Positions 8,865 through 16,717 of a DNA stretch of 64,000 bases are shown piece by piece. This stretch comes from Actinomadura alba (GTDB lineage: Bacteria; Actinomycetota; Actinomycetes; Streptosporangiales; Streptosporangiaceae): positions 1 to 64,000 of the forward strand of contig NZ_JABVEC010000030.1 of the NCBI RefSeq assembly GCF_014323705.1. The letters are read 5' to 3'. The position numbers and the translations under genes are program-made. Every line of letters begins with the position of its first letter. Positions within the stretch are counted from its first letter, which is position 1. The notes below the pieces were generated by a model. It ran no database searches and was not told the DNA's origin. It saw only the letters and a list, made by a program, of their open reading frames with translations.

Positions 8865-9863
8865 ATGGCACTTTCCACCCTGAAAGACGGGCAGTCCGAG
8901 GACGCGGTCGCCGAGTCCTCGGCCGGCAGTGCGGCGTCCGGCCGCGCGACGCGCCGCCGCAGACGCTGGAACCGGCTGACGATCATCCTGTTCCTGCTGC
9001 CGGCGCTGGTGCTGTTCACCCTGCTGGTCCTGGTGCCGATCCTCATCGCCCTGTACGCGAGCTTCTTCAGGTGGGGCGGCTTCGGCCTGCCGAGCGACTT
9101 CGTGGGGCTCGACAACTTCACCCGGCTGTTCCAGGACGAGGTCTTCCTCGGCGACCTCTGGCGAGGGCTGGTCCTGATCCTCTTGTCGATCGGGATCCAG
9201 CTGCCGTTCGCGCTCTCCATCGCCGTGCTGCTCAACCAGCGGCTACGGGGACGCGCGTTCTACCGGCTGCTGTTCTTCGCGCCGTACGTCCTGTCCGAAG
9301 TGATCACCGGCGTTCTGTTCACCATGATCTTCTCGCCGGACGAAGGGCTGGCCAACCATCTCCTCGAGATGGTGGGTCTCGGACATCTCAACCCGACGTG
9401 GTTCGCCGACGAGTCGCTGGTCCTCTTCACGCTGTTCCTCGTCATGACCTGGAAGTACTTCGGCTTCCACATGATCCTCTACCTGGCGGGCCTGCAGAGC
9501 ATTCCCAAGGAGGTGCTGGAGGCCGCCTCGATCGACGGCGCCGGCAGCTGGCAGCGGTTCCGCCACGTCACGCTGCCGCTGCTCGGCCCGACGATCCGGA
9601 TCAGCATCTTCCTGTCGGTCATCGGGGCGATCCAGCTGTTCGACCTGGTGTGGGTCATCACCCAGGGCGGGCCCGTGCACGCCTCGGAGACGATGTCGAT
9701 CACGTTGTTCCAGTTCGGCTTCAAGCGCTACCAGGTCGGCTACGCCAGCGCCATCAGCGTCGTGATGTTCGTCATCAGCTTCGTCTTCGCCATCTTCTAC
9801 CAGCGCTACGTGATGCGGCGCGACACCGAAGGAGCCGTCACCGCCATGCGAGGCCTGCGATGA
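8865..9863 (+). CDS. sugar ABC transporter permease (MalF-type)
   Basis: This 332-residue protein has a basic cytoplasmic N-tail (ATRRRRRWN), six hydrophobic segments and the inner-membrane permease signature EAASIDGAGSWQRFRHVTLP near residues 218-237, which docks the ATPase. The ATG at 8865 follows GGAG at about eight bases. The much longer open frame upstream is a shadow of the lipoprotein gene. It overlaps the next permease by four bases (ATGA), so the two are made as a pair. Confidence 0.93.
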   Translation: MALSTLKDGQSEDAVAESSAGSAASGRATRRRRRWNRLTIILFLLPALVLFTLLVLVPILIALYASFFRWGGFGLPSDFVGLDNFTRLFQDEVFLGDLWRGLVLILLSIGIQLPFALSIAVLLNQRLRGRAFYRLLFFAPYVLSEVITGVLFTMIFSPDEGLANHLLEMVGLGHLNPTWFADESLVLFTLFLVMTWKYFGFHMILYLAGLQSIPKEVLEAASIDGAGSWQRFRHVTLPLLGPTIRISIFLSVIGAIQLFDLVWVITQGGPVHASETMSITLFQFGFKRYQVGYASAISVVMFVISFVFAIFYQRYVMRRDTEGAVTAMRGLR

Positions 9864-10723
9864 CCACTCACACCGCTCACCGCAAGAGGCCCCGCAGGCC
9901 GGCGGCCGTGTTCCGGTCGCTGTCCACGCACGCGCTCATCTGGGTGATCGGGGCGTTCATCGTCGTCCCGCTGCTCTACGGCCTGATCTCCGGATTCAAG
10001 ACGACCAGCGACCTGTCGACCAACCCGATCGGCCTGCCGGAGGACTGGGTCACTGGGAACTACACCGAGCTCCTGCAGTCCGGCCCCTTCTGGCGGCAGA
10101 TCTTCAACAGCACGTTCATCGCGCTGGCGACCGCGTTCATCACGGTCGGGGTGGCCGCGCTCGCCGCTTTCGTCTTCGCCCGCTTCGCCTTCCGCGGGCG
10201 CGAGGCGATGTTCACGCTCTTCACGATCGGCCTGATGTTCCCGTTCGCCGTGGCGATCCTGCCGCTGTTCGTGATGCTGAGGAGCTTCGGCCTGCTGGAC
10301 AACCCGCTCGGGGTGATCCTGCCGCAGGCGGCCTTCGGGCTGCCGATCACGATCATCATCCTGCGCGGTTTCTTCCGGACGATCCCGGGCGAACTCGAGG
10401 AGGCCGCGACGATCGACGGCTGCACCGCGTTCGGCTTCTTCTGGCGGGTCCTGCTGCCCATGGCCCGGCCGGCGCTGGCGACCGTGTCGGTGCTCGCGAT
10501 CGTGACGAGCTGGAACAACTTCTTCCTGCCGCTGCTGGTCTTCACCGACCAGCAGTGGCTCACGATCCCGGTCGGGATCCAGCAGTTCAAGGGCCAGTAC
10601 TCGCAGGACACGGCCCGCATACTCGCCTACGTCGTGCTCGCCATGGCGCCCGCGCTCGCCTTCTACTCCGTCGCCGAACGGCATCTCATCGGCGGTCTCA
10701 CCACTGGCGCGACCAAGGGCTGA
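9860..10723 (+). CDS. sugar ABC transporter permease (MalG-type)
   Basis: This is a second permease of 287 residues with six hydrophobic segments and the EAA loop EEAATIDGCTAFGFFWRVLL. Its start overlaps the stop of the first permease (ATGA at 9860). Together with the lipoprotein it forms a CUT1-type importer, most likely for xylo-oligosaccharides. The secreted GH30 gene starts 47 bp downstream. Confidence 0.93.
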   Translation: MTTHTAHRKRPRRPAAVFRSLSTHALIWVIGAFIVVPLLYGLISGFKTTSDLSTNPIGLPEDWVTGNYTELLQSGPFWRQIFNSTFIALATAFITVGVAALAAFVFARFAFRGREAMFTLFTIGLMFPFAVAILPLFVMLRSFGLLDNPLGVILPQAAFGLPITIIILRGFFRTIPGELEEAATIDGCTAFGFFWRVLLPMARPALATVSVLAIVTSWNNFFLPLLVFTDQQWLTIPVGIQQFKGQYSQDTARILAYVVLAMAPALAFYSVAERHLIGGLTTGATKG

Positions 10724-10770
10724 CCGGTCCCCCCCACGGCCCGTCCCCGTCCCCCGTTAAGGAGACAGCA

Positions 10771-12234
10771 ATGGCAGTGCCCCGCCTCGTACGCAGGACC
10801 GCGCTGGCCCTCGGCACGGTCACGGCGCTCGCCGCGCCCGCCGCGCCCGCCCTCGCCACCGCGCCCGCCCTCGCCACGGGCGCGACGTCCGGCAGCGTGG
10901 ACTTCCGCGCCGAGCTGCAGCCGATCGATGGCTTCGGCTTCTCGCAGGCCTTCCAGCGCGCCGGCCTCATGCGCGGCACCCCGGCACCGGGGAACACCGA
11001 GGGGCTGCCGCCGGCCAAGCAGCGCGAGGTCCTCGACCTGCTGCTCAGCCGGGACAAGGGTGCCGGCCTGTCCATCCTGCGGCTCGGCATCGGGTCGTCG
11101 TCGGACAACGTGTACGACCACATGCGCTCCATCCAGCCGGCCGACCCGGGCGGCCCCGACGCGCCGCCGAAGTACGAGTGGGACGGCGACGACGGCGGCC
11201 AGGTGTGGCTGAGCAAGCAGGCAAAGGCGTACGGAGTGGAGCGGTTCTACGCCGACGCGTGGAGCGCGCCCGGCTACATGAAGGACAACGGCACGGACGC
11301 CAACGGCGGCACGCTCTGCGGGCTGAGCGGCACCGCGTGCGAGAGCGGCGACTGGCGGCAGGCCTACGCGGACTACCTCGTGCAGTACGCCAGGTTCTAC
11401 CGCAAGGAGGGCATCAAGCTCACCGACCTCGGGTTCACCAACGAGCCCGATCTGACCGTCTCGTACGCCTCGATGCGCTTCACCCCGGCCCAGGCGGCGG
11501 AGTTCATAAAGATCTTCGGCCCCACGGTCAAGCGCTCGGGCCTCGGCATGAAGGTCGCCTGCTGCGACGTCGCCGGCTGGGACGGGCAGCGCGAGTTCAC
11601 CGCGGCGATCGAGGCCGACCCGCAGGCCGCGAAATGGGTCGCCACCCACACCGGCCACCCGTACATCACCCCGGTCACCGCGCCGCTGCCGACCAAGCGG
11701 CATGTATGGATGTCGGAGTGGTCGCCGAACGGCACCACCTGGAACGAGAACTGGGACGACGGCAGCGGCTACGACGGCTTCACCGTGGCCGAGGACATCC
11801 ACCGCACCCTCACCACCGGGAACGCCAACGCCTACGTGTTCTGGTTCGGCGTGTCCATCGGAGCCACGCGCGGGCTGATCCAGCTGGACGGCGCGAACTA
11901 CAACGTGTCCAAGCGCCTGTGGGCGCTGGCCGCCTACGGCCGCTTCATCCGGCCCGGCGCCACCCGCGTCAACGCCACCGCGGCCGACCCGGCACTGAAG
12001 CTCTCGGCCTACCGCAACGCCGACGGCACCAAGGTGGTCGAGATCCTCAACACCGCGACCGCCCGGACCCGGACGGCGCTCACGCTCGACCGGCCGGCGC
12101 ACGGGCGGGTGACGTCGTACCTCACCGACGACGAGCACGCCCTGGCCAGGACCGACGCGGCGAGCGCGCACGGCAGCCGGCTCGCGGTCGACCTCGCCCC
12201 GCGCTCGCTGACCACCGTCGTGCTGGGCCGATGA
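10771..12234 (+). CDS. secreted glycoside hydrolase family 30, xylanase-like
   Basis: This 487-residue protein has a Sec signal peptide (about residues 1-29, with ALA near the cut site). The GH30 barrel shows the acid/base Glu225 in GFTNEPDLT and the nucleophile Glu316 in VWMSEWSPN, and a C-terminal beta-sandwich ends at SLTTVVL. Blocks such as YADAWSAPGYMKDN and KVACCDVAGWDG recall the GH30_7 group known mainly from fungi, which includes glucuronoxylanases and xylobiohydrolases. The subfamily call is from memory of those motifs. The RBS is AAGGAGA. It overlaps the oxidoreductase gene by four bases. It would attack xylan outside the cell to feed the importer. Confidence 0.88.
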   Translation: MAVPRLVRRTALALGTVTALAAPAAPALATAPALATGATSGSVDFRAELQPIDGFGFSQAFQRAGLMRGTPAPGNTEGLPPAKQREVLDLLLSRDKGAGLSILRLGIGSSSDNVYDHMRSIQPADPGGPDAPPKYEWDGDDGGQVWLSKQAKAYGVERFYADAWSAPGYMKDNGTDANGGTLCGLSGTACESGDWRQAYADYLVQYARFYRKEGIKLTDLGFTNEPDLTVSYASMRFTPAQAAEFIKIFGPTVKRSGLGMKVACCDVAGWDGQREFTAAIEADPQAAKWVATHTGHPYITPVTAPLPTKRHVWMSEWSPNGTTWNENWDDGSGYDGFTVAEDIHRTLTTGNANAYVFWFGVSIGATRGLIQLDGANYNVSKRLWALAAYGRFIRPGATRVNATAADPALKLSAYRNADGTKVVEILNTATARTRTALTLDRPAHGRVTSYLTDDEHALARTDAASAHGSRLAVDLAPRSLTTVVLGR

Positions 12235-13373
12235 CCGAGGCCGGCACCGAGGGGCGCGGGATCAGGGTCGCCATCGCCGGCACCGGCGGGATCGCGGGGA
12301 TCTGTCACATCCCCGCGCTGCAGGGCGAGGCGCACCGGGCCGAGGTGGTCGCGGCGATGGACGTGGACGCCGGCCGGGTGAAGACCTTCTGCGACGAGCA
12401 CGACATCCCGGCCGCGTTCACCGACCTCGACCGGATGCTGGACGAGGTCCGGCCCGACCTGGTGCACGTGTGCACGCCGCCGGTCGCGCACGCCGAGCAG
12501 GTCGTCGCCTGCCTGCGGGCGGGCGCGTGGGTGCTGTGCGAGAAACCGCCCTGCCTGTCGCTGGCCGAGTACGACCGGATCACGGCGGCCGAGGGCGCCG
12601 ATGGCAGCGGCGGGCCGTACGCCGCGATCGTCTACCAGCACCGGTTCGGCTCCGGCGCGCGCCGGATGCGGGAGCTCATGGCGGGCGGCGAGCTCGGCCG
12701 GCCGCTCGTGGCCCAGTGCGTGACCGCGTGGTACCGCGACCACGCGTACTTCGAGGTGCCGTGGCGGGGCCGGTGGGACACCGAGGGCGGCGGCCCGACG
12801 CTGGGCCACGGCATCCACCAGATCGACCTGATGCTGTCGCTGCTCGGCGAGTGGTCGGAGGTCCGCGCGATGGCGGGACGCCTGGACCGCGACGTGCAGA
12901 CCGAGGACGTGTCCATGGCTATGGTGCGCTTCGGGTCGGGCGCCATGGCGAGCGTGGTCAACAGCGTGCTGTCGCCGCGCGAGGAGAGCTACCTGCGCTT
13001 CGACCTCACGGACGCCACCGTCGAGCTGCGGCACCTCTACGGCTACCGGGACGCCGACTGGAGCTACACGCCCGCGCCGCACGTCGCGGCGGCGCGGGCG
13101 GCGGCCTGGACCGCGCCGGCGCGGGCGGGCGGGGCCGATGTCCCGAGCTCGCACGGCGCACAGCTCACCGCGCTGCTCGACTGCCTCGAACGAGGGGAGC
13201 GGCCGCCCACCAGCGGGGCCGGTGGCCGGCAGACGCTGGAGTTCGTCACCGGTCTCTACAAGTCCGCGCTCACCGGCCGCCCCGTCTCGCGGGGCGAGCT
13301 GGTGCCGGGCGACCCCTTCTACCGCCGGCTGCACGGCGACACGCCCGGCTGGGCCCCGGAGGTCGGGCCATGA
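12231..13373 (+). CDS. Gfo/Idh/MocA-family oxidoreductase
   Basis: This 380-residue protein has an N-terminal NAD(P)-binding fold with VAIAGTGGIAG (about residues 12-22) and the ECEKP-like block VLCEKPPCLS, followed by the family's alpha/beta sugar-binding domain (WDTEGGGPTLGHGIHQIDLM holds the usual active-site His). It has no signal peptide. Start and stop codons overlap those of GH30 (ATGA at 12231) and of the DUF6807 gene (ATGA at 13370). Family members oxidise or reduce sugars and sugar acids, or act on 3-keto-glycosides. The substrate here is unknown, but a xylan-derived sugar or its glucuronic side group is likely from context. Confidence 0.88.
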   Translation: MTEAGTEGRGIRVAIAGTGGIAGICHIPALQGEAHRAEVVAAMDVDAGRVKTFCDEHDIPAAFTDLDRMLDEVRPDLVHVCTPPVAHAEQVVACLRAGAWVLCEKPPCLSLAEYDRITAAEGADGSGGPYAAIVYQHRFGSGARRMRELMAGGELGRPLVAQCVTAWYRDHAYFEVPWRGRWDTEGGGPTLGHGIHQIDLMLSLLGEWSEVRAMAGRLDRDVQTEDVSMAMVRFGSGAMASVVNSVLSPREESYLRFDLTDATVELRHLYGYRDADWSYTPAPHVAAARAAAWTAPARAGGADVPSSHGAQLTALLDCLERGERPPTSGAGGRQTLEFVTGLYKSALTGRPVSRGELVPGDPFYRRLHGDTPGWAPEVGP

Positions 13374-14263
13374 CGCTGCGACTCGTCCGGTTGCACGGTG
13401 CCCTGTCGGTACGGGTCGGCACCGTCGAGATCATGAGGTACGTCTACGAGCCCGAGACGGACGCCTTCGAGGGGGCGAAGCCGTACCTCCACCCGGTCCG
13501 CACGCTCGCGGGGGACGTGGTCACCGGCTACCGGCCGCACGACCACCGCTGGCACAAGGGCGTCCAGATGACCGCGTCGCACGTGTCGGGGCAGAACTTC
13601 TGGGGCGGCGGCAGCTACGTCCGCGACGAGGGCTACGTCGACCTGCCCAACGTCGGGTCCATGCGGCACCGGGAGTTCACGCACCTGACGGTGGGCGACG
13701 ACCGGGTCGAGGTGGCCGAACTGCTCGGCTGGCACACGCAGGCCGGTGAACACTGGGTGGACGAGCTCCGGTCCATGACCGTGACCGATGTGGGCGACGT
13801 CTCCTGGGCGCTGGACTTCCGGACGCGCCTCACCAACGTGCGCGCCGAGCCGCTGGAGTTCGGCAGCCCGACCACCAACGGGCGCCCGCAGGCCGGGTAC
13901 ACCGGGCTGTTCTGGCGCGGCCCGCGGGCGTTCACCGGCGGCGCGGTCATCGCCGCCGACGACCAGGGCGGCCCGGAGATGATGGGCCGGCCCGCCCGCT
14001 GGCTGGCCTACACGGGTCGCCACGACGAGGTCGACCGGAGCTCCACCCTCCTGTTCGTCGACGGCCCGGACAACAAGGCGGCCCCGACGCACTGGTTCGT
14101 GCGCAACGAGCCGTTCCCCGCGGTCAACCCGTCGTTCGCCTTCCACGAGGAGTGCGTCCTGGACCCAGGTCGCACGCTGGAGCTGCGCTACCGGATCGTC
14201 GTCGCCGCGGCGGCGTGGGACCACGCGCGGCTGGACTGGTACGTGCGGACGCACCCGTGGTGA
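13370..14263 (+). CDS. DUF6807 (PmoA-like) family protein
   Basis: This 297-residue soluble protein belongs to the group annotated as PmoA-like or DUF6807. It has a His-rich conserved block RPHDHRWHKGVQMTASHVSG (about 49-68) and a C-terminal AFHEECVLDPGRTLELRYRI. The name comes from a distant methane-oxygenase label and does not mean this is a methane enzyme. In other bacteria the family often sits beside Gfo/Idh/MocA genes in sugar loci, as here. The conserved His and Glu residues suggest a metal or sugar-binding active site. It is translationally coupled to both neighbours. Confidence 0.8.
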   Translation: MTLRLVRLHGALSVRVGTVEIMRYVYEPETDAFEGAKPYLHPVRTLAGDVVTGYRPHDHRWHKGVQMTASHVSGQNFWGGGSYVRDEGYVDLPNVGSMRHREFTHLTVGDDRVEVAELLGWHTQAGEHWVDELRSMTVTDVGDVSWALDFRTRLTNVRAEPLEFGSPTTNGRPQAGYTGLFWRGPRAFTGGAVIAADDQGGPEMMGRPARWLAYTGRHDEVDRSSTLLFVDGPDNKAAPTHWFVRNEPFPAVNPSFAFHEECVLDPGRTLELRYRIVVAAAAWDHARLDWYVRTHPW

Positions 14264-15003
14264 GCGACGGCGCGGCGGCCCTGTTCCCCGGCGGGGTCGG
14301 GGTGTCGGGGCTGCGGGTCTACGACTGGCCGTCGGCCGACGGACTGTGCGGCGGCTCGCCGCACGTCCACCTGGTGTGCGCGGAGGCGTACGTCGTGGTC
14401 GGCGGCACCGGGCACGTACAGACCCTGACCGCCCAGGGACTCGCGGAGACCCCCCTCGGCGCGGGCGCCGTCGTGTGGTTCACGCCGGGGACGATCCACC
14501 GCCTCGTCAATACGGGCGGGGACCTGCACATCGTCGTCGTCATGCAGAACAGCGGGCTGCCCGAGGCCGGCGACGCCGTCTTCACCTTCCCGCCCGCCAC
14601 GCTCGCCGACGCCGGGGCGTACGAGAGGGCCGCCGCGCTGCGCGGCGATCCGGGCGAGGCGGCACGGCGTCGGCGCGATCTCGCCCTCGAGGGCTTCGCG
14701 GAGCTCGGCGCTCGGGTGCGGCCGGGCGACGCCGGAGCGCTCGAGGACTTCTACCGGGCCGCGCGCGATCTCAAGGCCGGTTCGCTCGACGACTGGGCCG
14801 CGCGGTGGCGGGCCGGGGCGCTCGCAGCCGCCGACCGTACCGGCGAGCAACTGCGGCGGCTGGCGGAGGGCGACTGGAGCCACCTCACCGAGGCGCAGGT
14901 CCGCCGTCTTGACCCGCCCGACGAGCGCGCGCACGGGATGTGCGGACGGCTCGACACCTACGACCCCTCGGCCGGGCGGCCGCCCGGCGCGGAGCCCCGC
15001 TGA
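14260..15003 (+). CDS. cupin-domain protein
   Basis: This 247-residue cytoplasmic protein has one cupin barrel (about residues 15-110). Motif 1 is PHVHLVCAEAYVVVGG and motif 2 is PGTIHRLVN, which supply His and Glu ligands for a metal. The rest is a charged helical domain. The GTG at 14260 overlaps the previous stop (GTGA). Such stand-alone cupins may be sugar epimerases/isomerases, lyxose-isomerase-like enzymes or ligand sensors. The role here is probably in the same oxidation step as the two genes before it. Confidence 0.78.
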   Translation: MSDGAAALFPGGVGVSGLRVYDWPSADGLCGGSPHVHLVCAEAYVVVGGTGHVQTLTAQGLAETPLGAGAVVWFTPGTIHRLVNTGGDLHIVVVMQNSGLPEAGDAVFTFPPATLADAGAYERAAALRGDPGEAARRRRDLALEGFAELGARVRPGDAGALEDFYRAARDLKAGSLDDWAARWRAGALAAADRTGEQLRRLAEGDWSHLTEAQVRRLDPPDERAHGMCGRLDTYDPSAGRPPGAEPR

Positions 15004-15047
15004 CCCTCGCCCATTTCCGTCCCGTACCCACCCACAGGAGGAACGCC

Positions 15048-16094
15048 ATGAAGTCACGCGTACTCGTCACCGTGCTGGCGGCGCTCGCGCTCACCGCCAC
15101 TACGGCCGCTCCGGCGTCCGCGCATCCGGGCCGGACCCCCGAGGACCTCCGCGGGCTCGCGCACAAGACCGGCGTGCGCATCGGCTCGGCCGTCGCGGTG
15201 GACCCGCTCACCGCCGAGGCCGACTACCGGCGGGTGCTCCGGCGGGAGTTCACCAGCGTGACCGCCGAGAACGCGATGAAGTGGGAGTCGGTCGAGCCGG
15301 AGCGAGGCCGGTACACCTGGGAGGGCGCCGACGCGGTGGTCGACTTCGCCCGGCACAACCGGCAGGCCGTGCGCGGGCACACGCTCGTCTGGCACAACCA
15401 GCTCCCCGCCTGGCTCACCGAGGGGACCTTCACCGACGAGGAGCTGCGCGGCATCCTGCGCGACCACATCACGACCCAGGTACGCCGTTACCGGGGCAAG
15501 GTCGGCTCATGGGATGTCGTCAACGAGGTCTTCAACGAGGACGGGACCCTGCGCTCGTCGCTGTGGCTCACCCGGCTCGGGCCCGGCTACATCGCAGACG
15601 CCTTCCGCTGGGCGCACAAGGCGGACCCGAGGGCCAAGCTGTACGTCAACGACTACAACCTCGAGTGGATCGGCCCCAAGAGCGACGCGGCCCTGGAACT
15701 GGTCAAGGGACTCAAGGCCGAGGGCGTGCCGGTACACGGCGTCGGGTTCCAGGGGCATCTCTCGCTGGAGTACGGCTTCCCCGGCGACTTCGCCGACAAC
15801 ATGCGCCGCTTCACCGCGCTCGGGCTCGAGACCGCCATCACCGAGATCGACGTACGGATGCACCTGCCGGTGACCGAGGAGAAGCTGGCCGCCCAGGCCG
15901 ACTATTACCGGCAGGCGCTGTCGGCCTGCCTGAGCGTGCGGCGCTGCGCGGAGTTCACCGTCTGGGGCTTCACCGACCGCCACTCGTGGATACCGGGCTG
16001 GTTCGAGGGCCAGGGCGCGGCCTGCCTGTTCGACGAGGCGCTGAACCGCAAGCCCGCCTACCACTCGCTGCTGGCGCTGGGCCGGCGGCGCTGA
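15048..16094 (+). CDS. secreted endo-1,4-beta-xylanase, GH10
   Basis: This 348-residue protein has a Sec signal peptide (cut near ASAHP, residues 23-27) and a complete GH10 barrel: acid/base Glu160 in WDVVNEVF, nucleophile Glu266 in TEIDVR, and the substrate-binding WHNQLPAWL at about 115-123. There is no carbohydrate-binding module, so it is a bare catalytic domain. The RBS is AGGAGGAA. It lies 44 bp after the cupin gene and ends the rightward operon. It cuts the xylan backbone to xylobiose and decorated oligomers. Confidence 0.95.
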   Translation: MKSRVLVTVLAALALTATTAAPASAHPGRTPEDLRGLAHKTGVRIGSAVAVDPLTAEADYRRVLRREFTSVTAENAMKWESVEPERGRYTWEGADAVVDFARHNRQAVRGHTLVWHNQLPAWLTEGTFTDEELRGILRDHITTQVRRYRGKVGSWDVVNEVFNEDGTLRSSLWLTRLGPGYIADAFRWAHKADPRAKLYVNDYNLEWIGPKSDAALELVKGLKAEGVPVHGVGFQGHLSLEYGFPGDFADNMRRFTALGLETAITEIDVRMHLPVTEEKLAAQADYYRQALSACLSVRRCAEFTVWGFTDRHSWIPGWFEGQGAACLFDEALNRKPAYHSLLALGRRR

Positions 16095-16435
16095 GCCCGG
16101 GAGCCCGATCCGTCAGTGGAGTCCGGTCCGTCAGCGTGGGTCCGGGCCCTCGCGCGGAACGCGGTCGGTCGGTCGCCGGGGTCGGCCACGCACGTGCCGT
16201 ACTTGTCGGAACCGGCCGCCGCCTCCTTCGCCGCAGGCCCGAGCGAGGCGGGGACCGCCGTCCACGACGGCTCCGCCGAGGGAGGTTCGGACGCCATGCC
16301 GCCGATCACGAGCGCGATGTCGACGACGAGCAACGGTACGAGGGGGGCGAGGAGCATCCAGCGGCAGCGCCGCCGATCCCGTGGTGACCGGGCCCTCCCG
16401 AGGGCGCTGAGAGGGCCGTACGGTCGGTGTTCCAT
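16058..16435 (-). CDS. small single-span membrane protein, unknown
   Basis: This 125-residue protein starts at the ATG 16435, with AGGAGA eight bases upstream. It has a basic cytoplasmic start, one hydrophobic segment (about residues 27-46, LLAPLVPLLVVDIALVIGG) and a hydrophilic outer tail rich in Ala, Arg and Ser. The last 37 bp overlap the 3' end of the GH10 gene on the other strand. I recognise no family. The good RBS and clear topology make it likely to be real. Confidence 0.5.
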   Translation of the reverse strand: MEHRPYGPLSALGRARSPRDRRRCRWMLLAPLVPLLVVDIALVIGGMASEPPSAEPSWTAVPASLGPAAKEAAAGSDKYGTCVADPGDRPTAFRARARTHADGPDSTDGSGSRAQRRRPSASSEW

Positions 16436-16689
16436 GGGCGCGTCTCCTGCCTTTCGGGCATGCGTGAACCGCTTTCCCGGCATGCGTGATCAGGCCGATC
16501 AGGCCGGCGTTCGGGGGCGGTGACCCGAGCCTCAGGGATGGAGAGGACACGCACAAGATCTCGTGCTGTCCGGGCTTGTCCGTATATGTCCGTACAGGTC
16601 AGTGCCGGTCTCGGACAGGCGGGCTCGGACAGGAGAGGTGGCGCGCCGAACGGAGCGGGGTGCTTCCTCGGTCGCCTCCGCTGGACGCT

Positions 16690-16711
16690 TATCGATCATC
16701 GTCGATAGATT
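16690..16711 (+). promoter_or_regulatory. candidate leaderless promoter with operator
   Basis: TAGATT (16706-16711) lies seven bases before the GTG start at 16718, so transcription could start at the first codon. TGGACG at 16682-16687 is a weak -35. The perfect inverted repeat TATCGA-N6-TCGATA (16690-16707) overlaps the -10 box and could be an operator. Confidence 0.4.
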
Positions 16712-16717
16712 TGCGCC

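Noticed and set aside
13370..14263. Methane monooxygenase subunit, as the PmoA family name suggests
   Set aside because: No membrane helices and no PmoB/PmoC partners. The label is a naming artefact, and the sugar context is clear.
16436..16717. Direct repeats GGCATGCGTGA and GATCAGGCC as a regulatory array
   Set aside because: Only two copies each with uneven spacing. Not enough to support a site.
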